A stretch of 53,134 nucleotides of DNA, from the NCBI GenBank assembly GCA_947259975.1, contig CAMYOD010000052.1:1-53134 (forward strand), read 5' to 3'. Made by a program: the position numbers and the translations under genes. Under the pieces are notes generated by a model. It ran no database searches and was not told where the DNA came from. It was given only the letters and a program-made list of their open reading frames with translations. Shown piece after piece: positions 12,400-21,929 of this stretch (positions are counted from its first letter, which is position 1; the number at the start of each line of letters is the position of its first letter). Origin of the DNA: an uncultured Gammaproteobacteria bacterium. GTDB lineage: Bacteria; Pseudomonadota; Gammaproteobacteria; HyVt-429.

Positions 12400-12429
12400 T
12401 TGGCGCGAGAACATAGAATAGGCTAGACT
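12400..12429 (+). promoter_or_regulatory. Possible promoter of the lysM-dprA-smg operon
   Basis: TTGGCG (12400-12405), an 18-base spacer and TAGACT (12424-12429) lie directly before the LysM gene start at 12437. If used, transcription would begin almost at the start codon, giving a leaderless mRNA; that agrees with the lack of a Shine-Dalgarno there. Confidence 0.3.
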
Positions 12430-12436
12430 CGCTTTC

Positions 12437-13474
12437 ATGACACTCGGAACGTCTTGCTTAATAAGAGGGTTGGTCGGGCTGTGTGCGCTGCTCATGGTAA
12501 CGGGCAGCAGTGCGGCGCCGGTCGAGCTAAACCCGGACCATCCCAGCCAGTATACGGTGGTGAAGGGCGACACCTTGTGGGATATTTCCGGTCGCTTCCT
12601 GAAGAGCCCGTGGCGCTGGCCCGAGATCTGGAAGGCCAATACGAGCATCGAGAATCCACACCTTATATATCCGGGGGATGTAATTGTCCTCTCCATGGTT
12701 AACGGTGTGCCCGAACTGCGGGTCCTGCAACGCAAGACCGTCAAATTATCTCCATCCGTGTATGCGGAGCCCCTCAGGGAAGCCATTCCAACGATTCCAC
12801 CGGGGGCGATACTGCCGTTTCTTAGCGAAGGCATGGTGTTGCCCTCGGCCGTGAAACTGCAACGGGCCGGCTACATCACGGCGGGCGTGGAAGACAGCAT
12901 CGTTTTCGGCAAATACAGCAAGATCTATGCACGCGGCCTGCGCAAGCCCGACGTCGAACATTATCAGGTGTTCCGCCCCGGCCGCGCATTCCGTCATCCC
13001 GAAACCGGTGAGGAGTTGGGTTTCGAGGGTTTTTATCTCGGCGATGCGCGCATGATCACGTACGGCGATCCGTCGACACTGGAGATTACCAAGTCCAGGC
13101 AAGAGATCGTCGCCGAAGACCGGCTCGTCGCCGCGCCCGAAGATACGCCGGCACCTTATTTTCAACCGATGGCGCCGGAGGGCGAGGTGCATGGTTATGT
13201 TCTTGCTGTCGACAAGGGCGTGGCTGAAACCGGTCGGAATGAAGTCGTCATTCTCAGCATCGGCGAGCGCGAAGGCGTCCAACCCGGGCATGTTTTAAGG
13301 GTGTTTCGAAATGCCGGCAAGGCAGTTGATCCGGTCAAGAGAGGTGACTACCGTCTGCCGGAGGAGTCATCCGGTCTGCTGATGGTATTTCGTACATTCG
13401 AAAAGGTGAGCTATGGGCTGATCATGAATTCCATTCGCTCGATTCATGTCAATGACGTTGTGAGGCAGCCATAG
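12437..13474 (+). CDS. Exported LysM-domain protein
   Basis: Predicted cell-envelope protein of 345 residues with a signal peptide (about 1-27, ending SSAAP). One LysM peptidoglycan-binding domain lies at about 38-86 (YTVVKGDTLWDISGRFL ... NPHLIYPGDVI). The remaining 250 residues are unassigned and contain repeated short beta-like segments. LysM proteins of this architecture are regularly found just upstream of dprA in gammaproteobacteria. The dprA start follows 29 bases after the stop. It has no catalytic domain I recognise, so a structural or peptidoglycan-anchoring role is likely. Confidence 0.88.
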   Translation: MTLGTSCLIRGLVGLCALLMVTGSSAAPVELNPDHPSQYTVVKGDTLWDISGRFLKSPWRWPEIWKANTSIENPHLIYPGDVIVLSMVNGVPELRVLQRKTVKLSPSVYAEPLREAIPTIPPGAILPFLSEGMVLPSAVKLQRAGYITAGVEDSIVFGKYSKIYARGLRKPDVEHYQVFRPGRAFRHPETGEELGFEGFYLGDARMITYGDPSTLEITKSRQEIVAEDRLVAAPEDTPAPYFQPMAPEGEVHGYVLAVDKGVAETGRNEVVILSIGEREGVQPGHVLRVFRNAGKAVDPVKRGDYRLPEESSGLLMVFRTFEKVSYGLIMNSIRSIHVNDVVRQP

Positions 13475-13503
13475 CGTAGCACCAGGACAAAGGAGATTTG
13501 CTT

Positions 13504-14634
13504 ATGGATGAGCATGCCCCGTACCGCGCCACACCCGCGGACCTTCCCTTTCTCATTGCATTGCACCGGCTGCCCGGTATCGGGCCCCGTTTATTGGGCC
13601 GTCTGCTGGCTCGCTTCAAACACGCCGAGAATGTTTTTCGTGCACGCCGCGCCGCACTGGAGAATCTTGCCGGTGTCAGTCAGGAACTCCTGGATGCGCT
13701 TGCCGCCGGGCCCGATCACGCCCACTTGCGCCAGGCGCGCGCATGGCTGCAGTCACCGTCCCATCACCTGCTTGTGCCGAGCGACAAGGACTACCCGTCG
13801 CTGCTGACAAATATTCCCGATCCACCCCCATTGTTGTACGCGGCGGGGGATCTGAAACCGTTGTCGGTTCCACAGGTCGCGATCGTCGGCAGCCGCAATC
13901 CAAGTCCCGGCGGTGTCGCCAACGCCCGTGGGCTGGCCCGCGCCCTGGCGCGCAGCGGTTTTGCAATTACCAGCGGCTTGGCGATGGGGATTGATACGGC
14001 TGCGCACGAAGGTGCGCTGGCGGGTGGCGGCATGACGATTGCTGTTATGGGGACGGGTATCGACCGCATTTACCCATCCTGCCAGGAGACGTTGGCGGGG
14101 AACATTGCGCAAGGTGGTGTTCTCGTTTCCGAGTTTCCGCTCGGCAGCCCACCATCGCGTAACCATTTCCCGCGCCGCAACCGCATCATCAGCGGCCTGG
14201 CGATGGGTACCGTCGTGATCGAGGCGGCGTTGCACAGCGGATCTCTTATCACTGCGCGGCTCGCCGCCGAGCAGGGCCGCGAGGTCTATGCGGTGCCAGG
14301 TTCGATCCATTCACCCCTGTCACGCGGCTGCCATGCCTTGTTGCGCGACGGTGCCAAGCTGGTCGAGACCGCGCAGGATATTGTTGATGAACTGCGCGGC
14401 TATACTGTGGCGCCGCCGCCCGCCCCGGCGCCGCCCGCCGGCCCGACCCTGCAGCAGGAGCATGTGCGCTTGCTTGGTTTAATGGGACATGACCCCATAT
14501 CTCTGGAAACACTGATTAGCCGCAGTGGATTGACGGCAGCAAAGGTTTCATCCATGCTGTTAAAAATGGAACTCAAGGGCTTGGTGCTGTCCTATCCCGG
14601 CGGCATGTACGTGCAGGCGCCCCAGGTTCAGTGA
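13504..14634 (+). CDS. dprA: DNA processing protein DprA (Smf)
   Basis: Binds incoming single-stranded DNA and loads RecA during natural transformation. I place the start at the ATG at 13504 (376 residues) because AGGAG at 13491-13495 is 8 bases upstream; an in-frame TTG at 13498 is too close to that site. The N-terminal helix-hairpin-helix/SAM-like region (about 15-70) is followed by the Rossmann DprA domain with IVGSRNPSPGG, SGLAMGIDTAAHEGAL, MGTGIDRIYP and FPRRNRIISGLA. A C-terminal winged-helix domain begins near 310. Type IV pilus genes lie 7 kb away, so competence is possible but not shown. Confidence 0.95.
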   Translation: MDEHAPYRATPADLPFLIALHRLPGIGPRLLGRLLARFKHAENVFRARRAALENLAGVSQELLDALAAGPDHAHLRQARAWLQSPSHHLLVPSDKDYPSLLTNIPDPPPLLYAAGDLKPLSVPQVAIVGSRNPSPGGVANARGLARALARSGFAITSGLAMGIDTAAHEGALAGGGMTIAVMGTGIDRIYPSCQETLAGNIAQGGVLVSEFPLGSPPSRNHFPRRNRIISGLAMGTVVIEAALHSGSLITARLAAEQGREVYAVPGSIHSPLSRGCHALLRDGAKLVETAQDIVDELRGYTVAPPPAPAPPAGPTLQQEHVRLLGLMGHDPISLETLISRSGLTAAKVSSMLLKMELKGLVLSYPGGMYVQAPQVQ

Positions 14635-14650
14635 TCTAAAAGGCCTTGAT

Positions 14651-15133
14651 ATGAAAGAAAACGTACTTGAAGTTCTTATGTACATCTTCGAGAACTACGC
14701 CGATGACGAGGCGGGCTTAAGTGCGGACCAGGAAACTCTAATGACCCGGTTGTCGCAAGCCGGCTTCGGAGAAGGCGAGATCCGCAAGGCGTTCGCCTGG
14801 CTGGAAGATCTTTCGACAATGTGCGATGAAAAATCTCCCTCTGAATCCGCCGGCAAACAGCACTCCGTACGACACTACTCGTCGGAAGAGAAGCGTCGGC
14901 TCGCGCCGGGTATCGAAGGTTTCATGCTCCGGCTGGAACACCGCGGGGTCCTGGATCCGGTCACGCGGGAATTGGTAATCGATCGTTTGATGGCGCTGGA
15001 CACGGATGAGCTTGATCTTGAACAGCTTAAGTGGGTCGTCATGATGGTGCTCTACAATCAGCCGAATGGTGAAGCGATCCATGGCTGGGTTGAAGATTTT
15101 CTCTACGAAGAGACGCACGGGAATCTACACTAA
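14651..15133 (+). CDS. smg: Smg protein (DUF494)
   Basis: Small conserved protein of unknown biochemical role, 160 residues, matching the DUF494/Smg family: N-terminus MKENVLEVLMYIFENY, a central RxxFAWLEDL block, and a C-terminal VVMMVLYNQP helix. It is acidic and soluble, with no signal peptide. It lies 16 bases after dprA and before topA, the same order as in many gammaproteobacteria, so it belongs to the dprA operon. Its function remains unassigned. Confidence 0.92.
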   Translation: MKENVLEVLMYIFENYADDEAGLSADQETLMTRLSQAGFGEGEIRKAFAWLEDLSTMCDEKSPSESAGKQHSVRHYSSEEKRRLAPGIEGFMLRLEHRGVLDPVTRELVIDRLMALDTDELDLEQLKWVVMMVLYNQPNGEAIHGWVEDFLYEETHGNLH

Positions 15134-15279
15134 CCTATCCTGAGGCAGTGACCCCTGGGTCCGCGCGAATGTCGGGCGGAACCTTCCGGCGGGTCGCATA
15201 TCCAAGTTTGGCAGACGCATCTCCACCCCAAAAGGGCTGCATTGTTTTCTTGTGCAAGTGTACGGATGGACTGTAACTA

Positions 15280-17568
15280 ATGACGACAAACCTGATCGTT
15301 GTTGAGTCACCGGCAAAAGCCAAGACCATAACCAAGTACCTTGGTAAGGATTTCACGGCTTTGGCGTCGTATGGGCACGTGCGCGATCTCGTGCCCAAAA
15401 GCGGTGCGGTCGATCCGGATCATGACTTCGATATGAAGTATGAGTTGATCGACAAAAACAAGAAGCACGTGGATGCAATTGCGCGTGCCATGCGAAAGGC
15501 GGACGCGCTGTATCTCGCAACGGATCCGGATCGCGAGGGCGAAGCCATATCCTGGCACATTTACGAAATCCTCAAGCAACGCAAGGTGATCAACAAGAAG
15601 CCGGTCCACCGGGTCGAGTTCTTTGAATTCACCAAACGCGCTATTCAAGATGCCGTTGAACATCCACGCGAACTATCACCGAAATTAATCGACGCGCAAC
15701 AGGCACGTCGCGCACTTGACTATCTTGTCGGGTTCAATCTGTCGCCGTTGTTATGGAAGAAGGTTCGGCGCGGCCTCTCCGCCGGCCGTGTACAAAGTCC
15801 CGCTTTACGAATGATCTGCGAACGCGAGGCCGAGATTGAACGCTTCAAGGCGCGTGAGTATTGGACGCTGGAGGCGGACCTTGCGGTAGACAAAGCAGAT
15901 TTCACAGCGAAACTGACGCACTACAAGCATGAGAAGTTAAAGCAGTTTTCGATCGACAACGAAGGCAGCGCTACCGAGGCAAAGACGACACTGCTGAAGG
16001 ACGCGGATGGCAATCTGCGCGTGAGCAATGTCGAAAAGAAAAAGCGCAAAAGGAATCCGTCACCGCCGTTTACTACATCAACATTGCAGCAGGAGGCATC
16101 GCGAAAATTAAACTTTACGGCACAGCGTACGATGCGCGTCGCCCAGCAGTTGTATGAGGGTGTGGACATCCACGGTGAGACCGTCGGTCTGATCAGCTAT
16201 ATGCGTACCGACGCGGTGCATCTCGCCGGCGAGGCGGTCGCCGAGATCAGAGACGTGATCGGCTCGCGATATGGCGCGGATTTTCTGCCGGAGGCGCCGC
16301 ATGTTTACAAGACTAAGTCGAAGAATGCGCAGGAGGCCCACGAAGCAATCCGCCCGACAAGTGCCGAGCGCACGCCCGAGAGCCTGAAGGATATGCTCAC
16401 GGCGGAGCAACGCAAACTATATGAACTGATCTGGCGGCGAACGGTCGCGTGTCAGATGATGCACGCCACACTGGATACGGTCAGTATTGACCTTGAGGCG
16501 AGTGACGGGAATGTGTTTCGCGCCAGCGGATCGACGGTTGTACATCCCGGTTTCATGTCGGTCTATCAGGAAGAGGTGGACGACAAGAAAACCAAGCGTG
16601 AGTCCGACACCTTACTGCCGCCGATGGAGAAAGACGATTTGATTCCGCTGCGTGAGTTGCGCGCGGAACAGCACTTCACCGAGCCACCGCCCCGTTACTC
16701 CGAGGCCAGTCTGGTCAAATCTCTGGAGGCGCACGGTATCGGCCGCCCGTCGACGTATGCGAGCATCATTTCGACACTGCAGAATCGGGAATATGTCGTG
16801 CTGGAAAATCGCCGCTTCGTACCCACCGACGTGGGCCAGGTCGTGAACAAGTTTCTTTCGAACCACTTCACGAAGTACGTGGACTATGATTTCACGGCCA
16901 AGCTGGAAGATGACCTCGATGCGATCTCGCGCGGTGAGCAGGATTGGAAGCCCCTGCTCAGTAAGTTCTGGGGTGAGTTCAAGCAGGTTGTCGATGACAA
17001 AGAGGCAAGCGTTGACCGCCGCGAGGTTACCCAGGAGGAAACGGACGAAGACTGTCCGAAGTGCGGTGCCAAGCTCTCGATCCGCCTGGGTCGACATGGC
17101 CGTTTTATCGGCTGCACCGCCTATCCGGACTGCGATTACACGCGCAACGTCGGCGAAGACCGGGACGAATCAACGACGCCCGAGATTGTCGAGGGCCGCA
17201 ACTGCCCGAAGTGCGACTCTGCCTTGGTCATCAAGCGCGGCCGCTATGGCAAGTTCATAGGTTGCAGCAGCTACCCGGACTGTAACCATATGGAGCCGTT
17301 GGAGAAGCCGGAGGATACTGGCGTAAAATGTCCGGAATGTGATTCCGACACGATGCTAAAGCGAAAATCGCGCCACGGTAAGGTATTCTATTCCTGCGCC
17401 CGCTACCCGAAGTGTCGCTATGCCGTCTGGAATGAACCTGTCGCCGAGGCCTGTCCCGAATGCGGCCACCCGATGCTGACACTGAAGACGACCAAACGGC
17501 GCGGAACCGAGAAGGTTTGCCCGCAGAAGGACTGCAAATACGCCGAATCTGTTGTCGAGCAGGCTTGA
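15280..17568 (+). CDS. topA: DNA topoisomerase I (type IA)
   Basis: Relaxes negatively supercoiled DNA by single-strand passage. The 762 residues begin with a TOPRIM domain (VVESPAKAKTI; acidic triad in TDPDREGEA, 81-89). The catalytic tyrosine is Tyr307 in ISYMRTDA. The protein ends with four zinc-ribbon C4 modules, starting near residues 587, 645, 684 and 724. The last, ACPECGHPM ... KVCPQKDC, is more compact. The gene is separated from smg by 146 bases and may have its own promoter, which I cannot pin down. Confidence 0.97.
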   Translation: MTTNLIVVESPAKAKTITKYLGKDFTALASYGHVRDLVPKSGAVDPDHDFDMKYELIDKNKKHVDAIARAMRKADALYLATDPDREGEAISWHIYEILKQRKVINKKPVHRVEFFEFTKRAIQDAVEHPRELSPKLIDAQQARRALDYLVGFNLSPLLWKKVRRGLSAGRVQSPALRMICEREAEIERFKAREYWTLEADLAVDKADFTAKLTHYKHEKLKQFSIDNEGSATEAKTTLLKDADGNLRVSNVEKKKRKRNPSPPFTTSTLQQEASRKLNFTAQRTMRVAQQLYEGVDIHGETVGLISYMRTDAVHLAGEAVAEIRDVIGSRYGADFLPEAPHVYKTKSKNAQEAHEAIRPTSAERTPESLKDMLTAEQRKLYELIWRRTVACQMMHATLDTVSIDLEASDGNVFRASGSTVVHPGFMSVYQEEVDDKKTKRESDTLLPPMEKDDLIPLRELRAEQHFTEPPPRYSEASLVKSLEAHGIGRPSTYASIISTLQNREYVVLENRRFVPTDVGQVVNKFLSNHFTKYVDYDFTAKLEDDLDAISRGEQDWKPLLSKFWGEFKQVVDDKEASVDRREVTQEETDEDCPKCGAKLSIRLGRHGRFIGCTAYPDCDYTRNVGEDRDESTTPEIVEGRNCPKCDSALVIKRGRYGKFIGCSSYPDCNHMEPLEKPEDTGVKCPECDSDTMLKRKSRHGKVFYSCARYPKCRYAVWNEPVAEACPECGHPMLTLKTTKRRGTEKVCPQKDCKYAESVVEQA

Positions 17569-17612
17569 ATCGGCCGCCCCGAGCAGCTCTCGCTGTTCAG
17601 CTCCGACGATGG

Positions 17613-18203
17613 TTATGCGCTACGATTTAATTGCGCCACGTCCCTGAGCCCCAATCGCCGCATGGGTCGCCCATCTATCGGTGACTTCGGCGCCTCGCGT
17701 AAACCAATGCGCGGAAATACTGAAAGTTCGATAGCGATGCCGTCCGCTTCAAAGCAATAGACCGGCCGCAACTCAACTCGCTCATCGGAATAGCGTATGC
17801 GGCGCTCAACGAGTTCCGCGGGAATGCCGTGCTCGTCGAGAAAAAAGCCTATGTCTTCCACTTCATCTGCGAAAACATGTATTTCCACCGGGGTATAGGC
17901 CGTGGAAATTTCGCGGGTTAACGCGCCGACGAGACGCGGCTCGAATTCCGCCAATGTCTTCATCGTATCGAGTGCCAGCGCGATACGTTTTTCGAAGTTA
18001 TCGCTCAGGGCGTCCAGCTGGAAGGTATTCAGGTAGTTGTCGAGGGCGGCCTGAATCTCACTATTGGTCGGTAGATTACCTCGTACGCGCACGTTTAAAC
18101 GTCGCTGCGCCTTGCGCTTTGCCTGTTGGAAGTCGCGCACGCCCTCCTCGGCCATGATCCGCGCACATTCCAGGCAGATTTGCTGTCGCAGCCGTTCGTT
18201 CAT
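17613..18203 (-). CDS. Conserved gammaproteobacterial protein, function unknown
   Basis: A 196-residue soluble protein with no signal peptide. The N-terminal third is helical (MNERLRQQICLECARIMAEE, then an arginine/lysine-rich stretch). The middle has an alternating hydrophobic pattern (VEIHVFADEVEDIGFFLDEH), and the C-terminus carries SPIDGRPMRRLGL. I recall similar proteins in related gammaproteobacteria annotated loosely as nucleotidyltransferase-like, but I see no GS(X)nDxD catalytic motif. It lies between convergent topA and pbp1A and may share a transcript with neither. No function is claimed. Confidence 0.75.
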   Translation of the reverse strand: MNERLRQQICLECARIMAEEGVRDFQQAKRKAQRRLNVRVRGNLPTNSEIQAALDNYLNTFQLDALSDNFEKRIALALDTMKTLAEFEPRLVGALTREISTAYTPVEIHVFADEVEDIGFFLDEHGIPAELVERRIRYSDERVELRPVYCFEADGIAIELSVFPRIGLREAPKSPIDGRPMRRLGLRDVAQLNRSA

Positions 18204-18261
18204 CGCACTCTTTGTGAGCTGTCAGGGTGCCGCCGGTACCGTTAACGGCGATGCGGTGTGA

Positions 18262-20682
18262 CTAGAATAGCCCTTCCGGGATCTTGGCGTCTTCGGCCGG
18301 CGGCTGTATCTCCAGGCTTTCGGTTGCGCCCACGTCGGGCCCGTCACTGTCGCCGACAATGAAAAATTCCTCATAACCCTCCGGATCCTCGACATCCGTG
18401 GGATTGCCGGTCGTGCGACTGATGTAGCTGGTCGTCACGTTGGCGGGTGGGGTCCGCGGCGACTGTGCGACTCCGTCCAGGGCAACCCGCATATAGTCGA
18501 TCCAGATCGGCAAAGCCGCACGCCCCCCTGTTTCATGCCGGCCGAGTGATTTCGGCTGGTCGAAACCGACCCAGACGGTCGTCACTAGATTCTTGTTGAA
18601 GCCCGAGAACCAGGCATCGTGATAGTCGTTAGTGGTACCGGTCTTACCGGCCAGGTCGTTGCGTCCCAACTCGGTCGCGCGGCGGCCGGTACCGAAATTA
18701 ATGACGTCCTGCATCATGCTGGTCATGATGAAGGCGTTTTCGCTGCTGATCGCGCGGGGAGCGGGACGGATGCGTGGCGCGGACTCTGGATTCACAACCG
18801 TGTTTGAAGGTTCCGCTGCCGGTTCCGGACAATCGGGACACACTACAAGCGGTCCTGCCTCATGCACGATGCTGTCTTCCTGGTCGACGATCCGGGTGAT
18901 CAAATACGGCTCGATCATATAGCCGTCATTCGCGAAAACGGCGTAGCCGGCTACCAGTTCCAACGGTGTGAGCGAGGCGGTACCCAGCGCGAGCGAGAGA
19001 TTGCGGGGCAGCTTTTCCCGGTCAAAACCAAACCGGGAAAGATGGTCGACAGCGAAACCCGGACCGATCGCGCGCAACAAGCGAATCGAAACCAGATTAA
19101 GTGACAAACGCAGCGCCTCGCGCAGGCGCGTCGGGCCAAAAAACTTCCCGCTGTAATTTTCCGGTCGCCAAATTGCGTCGACGGAAACATCCTCGATGAC
19201 GATGGGCGCACCACTGATGCGTGATGCGGCCGTGAAACCGCGTTCCAGTGCCGCCGAATAAATGAAGGGTTTGAGATTCGAGCCGGGCTGCCGTTGCGCT
19301 TGCGTGACACGATTGAACTTACTCTCGTAAAAGCTGTAGCCCCCAGTGAGTGCCATGATGGCGCCATCGTTGGGGCGAATCGAAACCACCGCACCCGAAA
19401 TCTCGGGGCGCTGCGCCAATTGCCAGCCCGCATCTGTCGATCGAATATAGATGATATCGCCGACGCGGACGATATCGGCAGCCTTGTTGGGAGCAGCGCT
19501 CACGGCATTCTGGTCGACACGACGCCGCGCCCAGGCCAGCCCCTCCCATTCGATTTGCGCCAACTCGCCCTCGCGGATATAAGCCGTGACGGACTTGTCT
19601 GCAACCTTGAGGGCCACGGCGGGAACGAGATCACCGATGTCATCGATGGCTTCCAGTCGTGTCGTCATCTGGTCCGGTGAAGTTTCTGCGTCGATGTCCA
19701 TGTGATCGATCGCGCCGCGATAGCCATGACGCCGTTCATAGGCGAGCAGGCCATCGCGAAGTGCGCGCACCGCGGCCGCCTGATGCCGGGAATCTACCGT
19801 CGTATGAACTTGAAAGCCTGCCTCATAAGCCGCCTGACCATATGTGTCGATCATGTGCTGGCGTACTATCTCGGCGACGTAGGGCGCCGCTGCTTCCACT
19901 GTGGCTTCGTGGCGGCCGGCCGTGAGAGGTGTGCTTACCGCCTGGGCATGTGTCACTTCATCGATTGAGCCGAGTTTAAGCATCCGATTCAGGACATAAT
20001 CGCGCCGTTGTGTGGCTGTTTCCGGATTGCTGATCGGGTTGTTGCGCGACGGTGCCTTCGGCAGGCCCGCGAGCATCGCTGATTCGGCGATCGATAATTC
20101 GGCCAGTGGCTTGTTGTAATAGACTTGTGCCGCGGCGGCAAAGCCGTAGGCCCGATGGCCGAGAAAAATCTTATTGAGGTAGAGTTCGAGAATTTCGCCT
20201 TTCGTAAGTTCACGCTCGATCTTGAAGGCCAGCAGAATCTCTTTGACTTTTCGTGTGTAGGTCTTCTCCGGGCTGAGGAAATAGTTGCGCGCCACTTGCA
20301 TCGTGATGGTGCTCGCACCTTGCCCGTGTACGCCGGAACGAACATTTGCGATTGCGGCGCGCACGATGCCCATTAGATCTACACCTCGATGCGTATAAAA
20401 CGAATCGTCCTCGGCCGCGAGAATGGCATCGATAAGCGCCTGCGGGACGTCGGCGATTTGCACCGGCAGGCGCCGCTCCTCACCGAATTCGGCGATGAGT
20501 TTGGCGTCCGCGGAGTAGACCCGCAGGGGCACCTTCAGCTGCACATCGCGCAGCGTTTGGACGGACGGCAGTGTGGGTGCGACGAGAAGAACCACCGCGA
20601 AAGCCACCACCAGGGCGGCCGCCGCACCCGCCGCGAGCAAGGAGAGAACCCAGCGAAATAAAATAAATCTCTTTTTTTTCAT
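18262..20682 (-). CDS. mrcA: Penicillin-binding protein 1A
   Basis: Bifunctional class A PBP that polymerises and cross-links peptidoglycan in the periplasm. The 806 residues have a cytoplasmic KKK tail, one transmembrane helix (about 13-36) and a GT51 glycosyltransferase domain with catalytic Glu91 in AAEDDSFYTHRGVD. An OB-like insert lies at about 320-420. The transpeptidase has Ser468-NLK, SLN (527-529) and KTGT (680-683). The nucleophile motif reads GSNLKPF rather than the common GSSFKPF, but serine and lysine are kept. The C-terminal 50 residues are acidic and low complexity. It is divergent from pilM, as in many gammaproteobacteria. Confidence 0.96.
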   Translation of the reverse strand: MKKKRFILFRWVLSLLAAGAAAALVVAFAVVLLVAPTLPSVQTLRDVQLKVPLRVYSADAKLIAEFGEERRLPVQIADVPQALIDAILAAEDDSFYTHRGVDLMGIVRAAIANVRSGVHGQGASTITMQVARNYFLSPEKTYTRKVKEILLAFKIERELTKGEILELYLNKIFLGHRAYGFAAAAQVYYNKPLAELSIAESAMLAGLPKAPSRNNPISNPETATQRRDYVLNRMLKLGSIDEVTHAQAVSTPLTAGRHEATVEAAAPYVAEIVRQHMIDTYGQAAYEAGFQVHTTVDSRHQAAAVRALRDGLLAYERRHGYRGAIDHMDIDAETSPDQMTTRLEAIDDIGDLVPAVALKVADKSVTAYIREGELAQIEWEGLAWARRRVDQNAVSAAPNKAADIVRVGDIIYIRSTDAGWQLAQRPEISGAVVSIRPNDGAIMALTGGYSFYESKFNRVTQAQRQPGSNLKPFIYSAALERGFTAASRISGAPIVIEDVSVDAIWRPENYSGKFFGPTRLREALRLSLNLVSIRLLRAIGPGFAVDHLSRFGFDREKLPRNLSLALGTASLTPLELVAGYAVFANDGYMIEPYLITRIVDQEDSIVHEAGPLVVCPDCPEPAAEPSNTVVNPESAPRIRPAPRAISSENAFIMTSMMQDVINFGTGRRATELGRNDLAGKTGTTNDYHDAWFSGFNKNLVTTVWVGFDQPKSLGRHETGGRAALPIWIDYMRVALDGVAQSPRTPPANVTTSYISRTTGNPTDVEDPEGYEEFFIVGDSDGPDVGATESLEIQPPAEDAKIPEGLF

Positions 20683-20800
20683 CTAGTTACAAGTGTCGCG
20701 GCGGTGGCCCGGGCAGCGCCGGCGGATTCGGCGGCGGGCAAAATCGACCCCAAAACGGCCCGGAAAGAAAGTTGTCTTTCTCGTTCCTTATCGACTATAT

Positions 20801-20831
20801 TTGGTTTATAGTTCATCCAGCTTCATATAAT
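20801..20831 (+). promoter_or_regulatory. Possible pil operon promoter
   Basis: A perfect -10 TATAAT (20826-20831) lies 33 bases before the pilM start in an AT-rich stretch of an otherwise GC-rich sequence. The best -35 is TTGGTT (20801-20806) with a long 19-base spacer. AAGGAG at 20854-20859 serves pilM. Confidence 0.45.
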
Positions 20832-20864
20832 AAGCCTATAAGTTGCGGAAAATAAGGAGTTTTT

Positions 20865-21929
20865 TTGAAGCTTTTCACGCGCAAGAAGCCGCCCTTGGTC
20901 GGCATCGATATCAGTTCATCGGCGATCAAATTGCTGGAGTTAAGCAAGACCGGTGATCACTATCGTGTCGAACGTTATGCGGTGGAACCGCTGCCGCAAA
21001 ACGCGGTTGTCGAGAATGCCATTACGGACGTCGAGCAGGTCGGCGCCGCGGTCGATCGCGCCCTAAAGCGTTCCGGCACGCGCTGCAAGAACGCCGCCGT
21101 TGCGGTTGCGGCATCTCACGTTATCACAAAAACGATCACCATGCCGAGCGGTCTGGGTGAAGCAGAACTCGAGTCACAGCTTCAGCTCGAAGCCGACCAC
21201 TATATCCCGTACCCGCTCGAGGAAGTGAATCTGGATTTTGAGGTCATCGGCCCGTCAGATGCGAATCCGAATGAGGACGACGTCCTCATTGCCGCCTGCC
21301 GCAAGGAGATCGTGGACGACTACGTGGCGGTGACACAGCGTTCGGGACTGCTGCCCGCCGTGGTCGACGTAGAGTCCTATGCGGTTGAGAGTGCGTATAC
21401 GCAGATCGCTCAACACATGCCCGGTGGCGGTATGGAAAGCACCGTCGCGGTAATCGATTTCGGCGCCACCACGACCCATGTAAACGTAATGCACAACAAC
21501 CGAAGTGTGTATACGCGCGATCACGCCTTTGGTGGTCGTCAGCTCACTGAGGAGATTCAGCGGCGTTACGGTCTGTCTTATGAAGAGGCGGGGCTGGCGA
21601 AAAAGGTCGGCGGGCTGCCGGACAATTATCAAACGGATATCCTGCATCCATTCATGGAGGCGATGGCCCAGGAAGCAATGCGCGCGCTGCAATTCTTTTA
21701 TTCGTCGAGCCCATTCAACAGTGTGGACCAGATTCTGCTCGCCGGCGGTTGCGCCCAGGTACCCGGTATCGATGAGCTGATTGCGAATCGAACCGGAGTT
21801 ACGTCCGCCATCGCGAACCCCTTCACCAGTATGTCGATTGCCTCACGCATAAAGCCGGAGACCCTTAGCAATGATGCGCCTTCGCTGATGGTCGCCTGCG
21901 GTCTTGCCCTAAGGAGTTTCGACGAATGA
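20865..21929 (+). CDS. pilM: Type IV pilus assembly protein PilM
   Basis: Actin-like cytoplasmic protein that binds the N-terminus of PilN in the pilus alignment subcomplex. At 354 residues it has an ATPase fold with phosphate-binding segments LVGIDISSSAIKLLEL (N-terminus) and AVIDFGATTTHVNVM (near residue 192), and LLAGGCAQVPG near 290. The start is TTG at 20865, with AAGGAG 5 bases before it; MKLFTRKKPPLVGIDI matches PilM N-termini. It overlaps pilN by 4 bases and opens the pilMNOPQ operon. Confidence 0.95.
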   Translation: MKLFTRKKPPLVGIDISSSAIKLLELSKTGDHYRVERYAVEPLPQNAVVENAITDVEQVGAAVDRALKRSGTRCKNAAVAVAASHVITKTITMPSGLGEAELESQLQLEADHYIPYPLEEVNLDFEVIGPSDANPNEDDVLIAACRKEIVDDYVAVTQRSGLLPAVVDVESYAVESAYTQIAQHMPGGGMESTVAVIDFGATTTHVNVMHNNRSVYTRDHAFGGRQLTEEIQRRYGLSYEEAGLAKKVGGLPDNYQTDILHPFMEAMAQEAMRALQFFYSSSPFNSVDQILLAGGCAQVPGIDELIANRTGVTSAIANPFTSMSIASRIKPETLSNDAPSLMVACGLALRSFDE

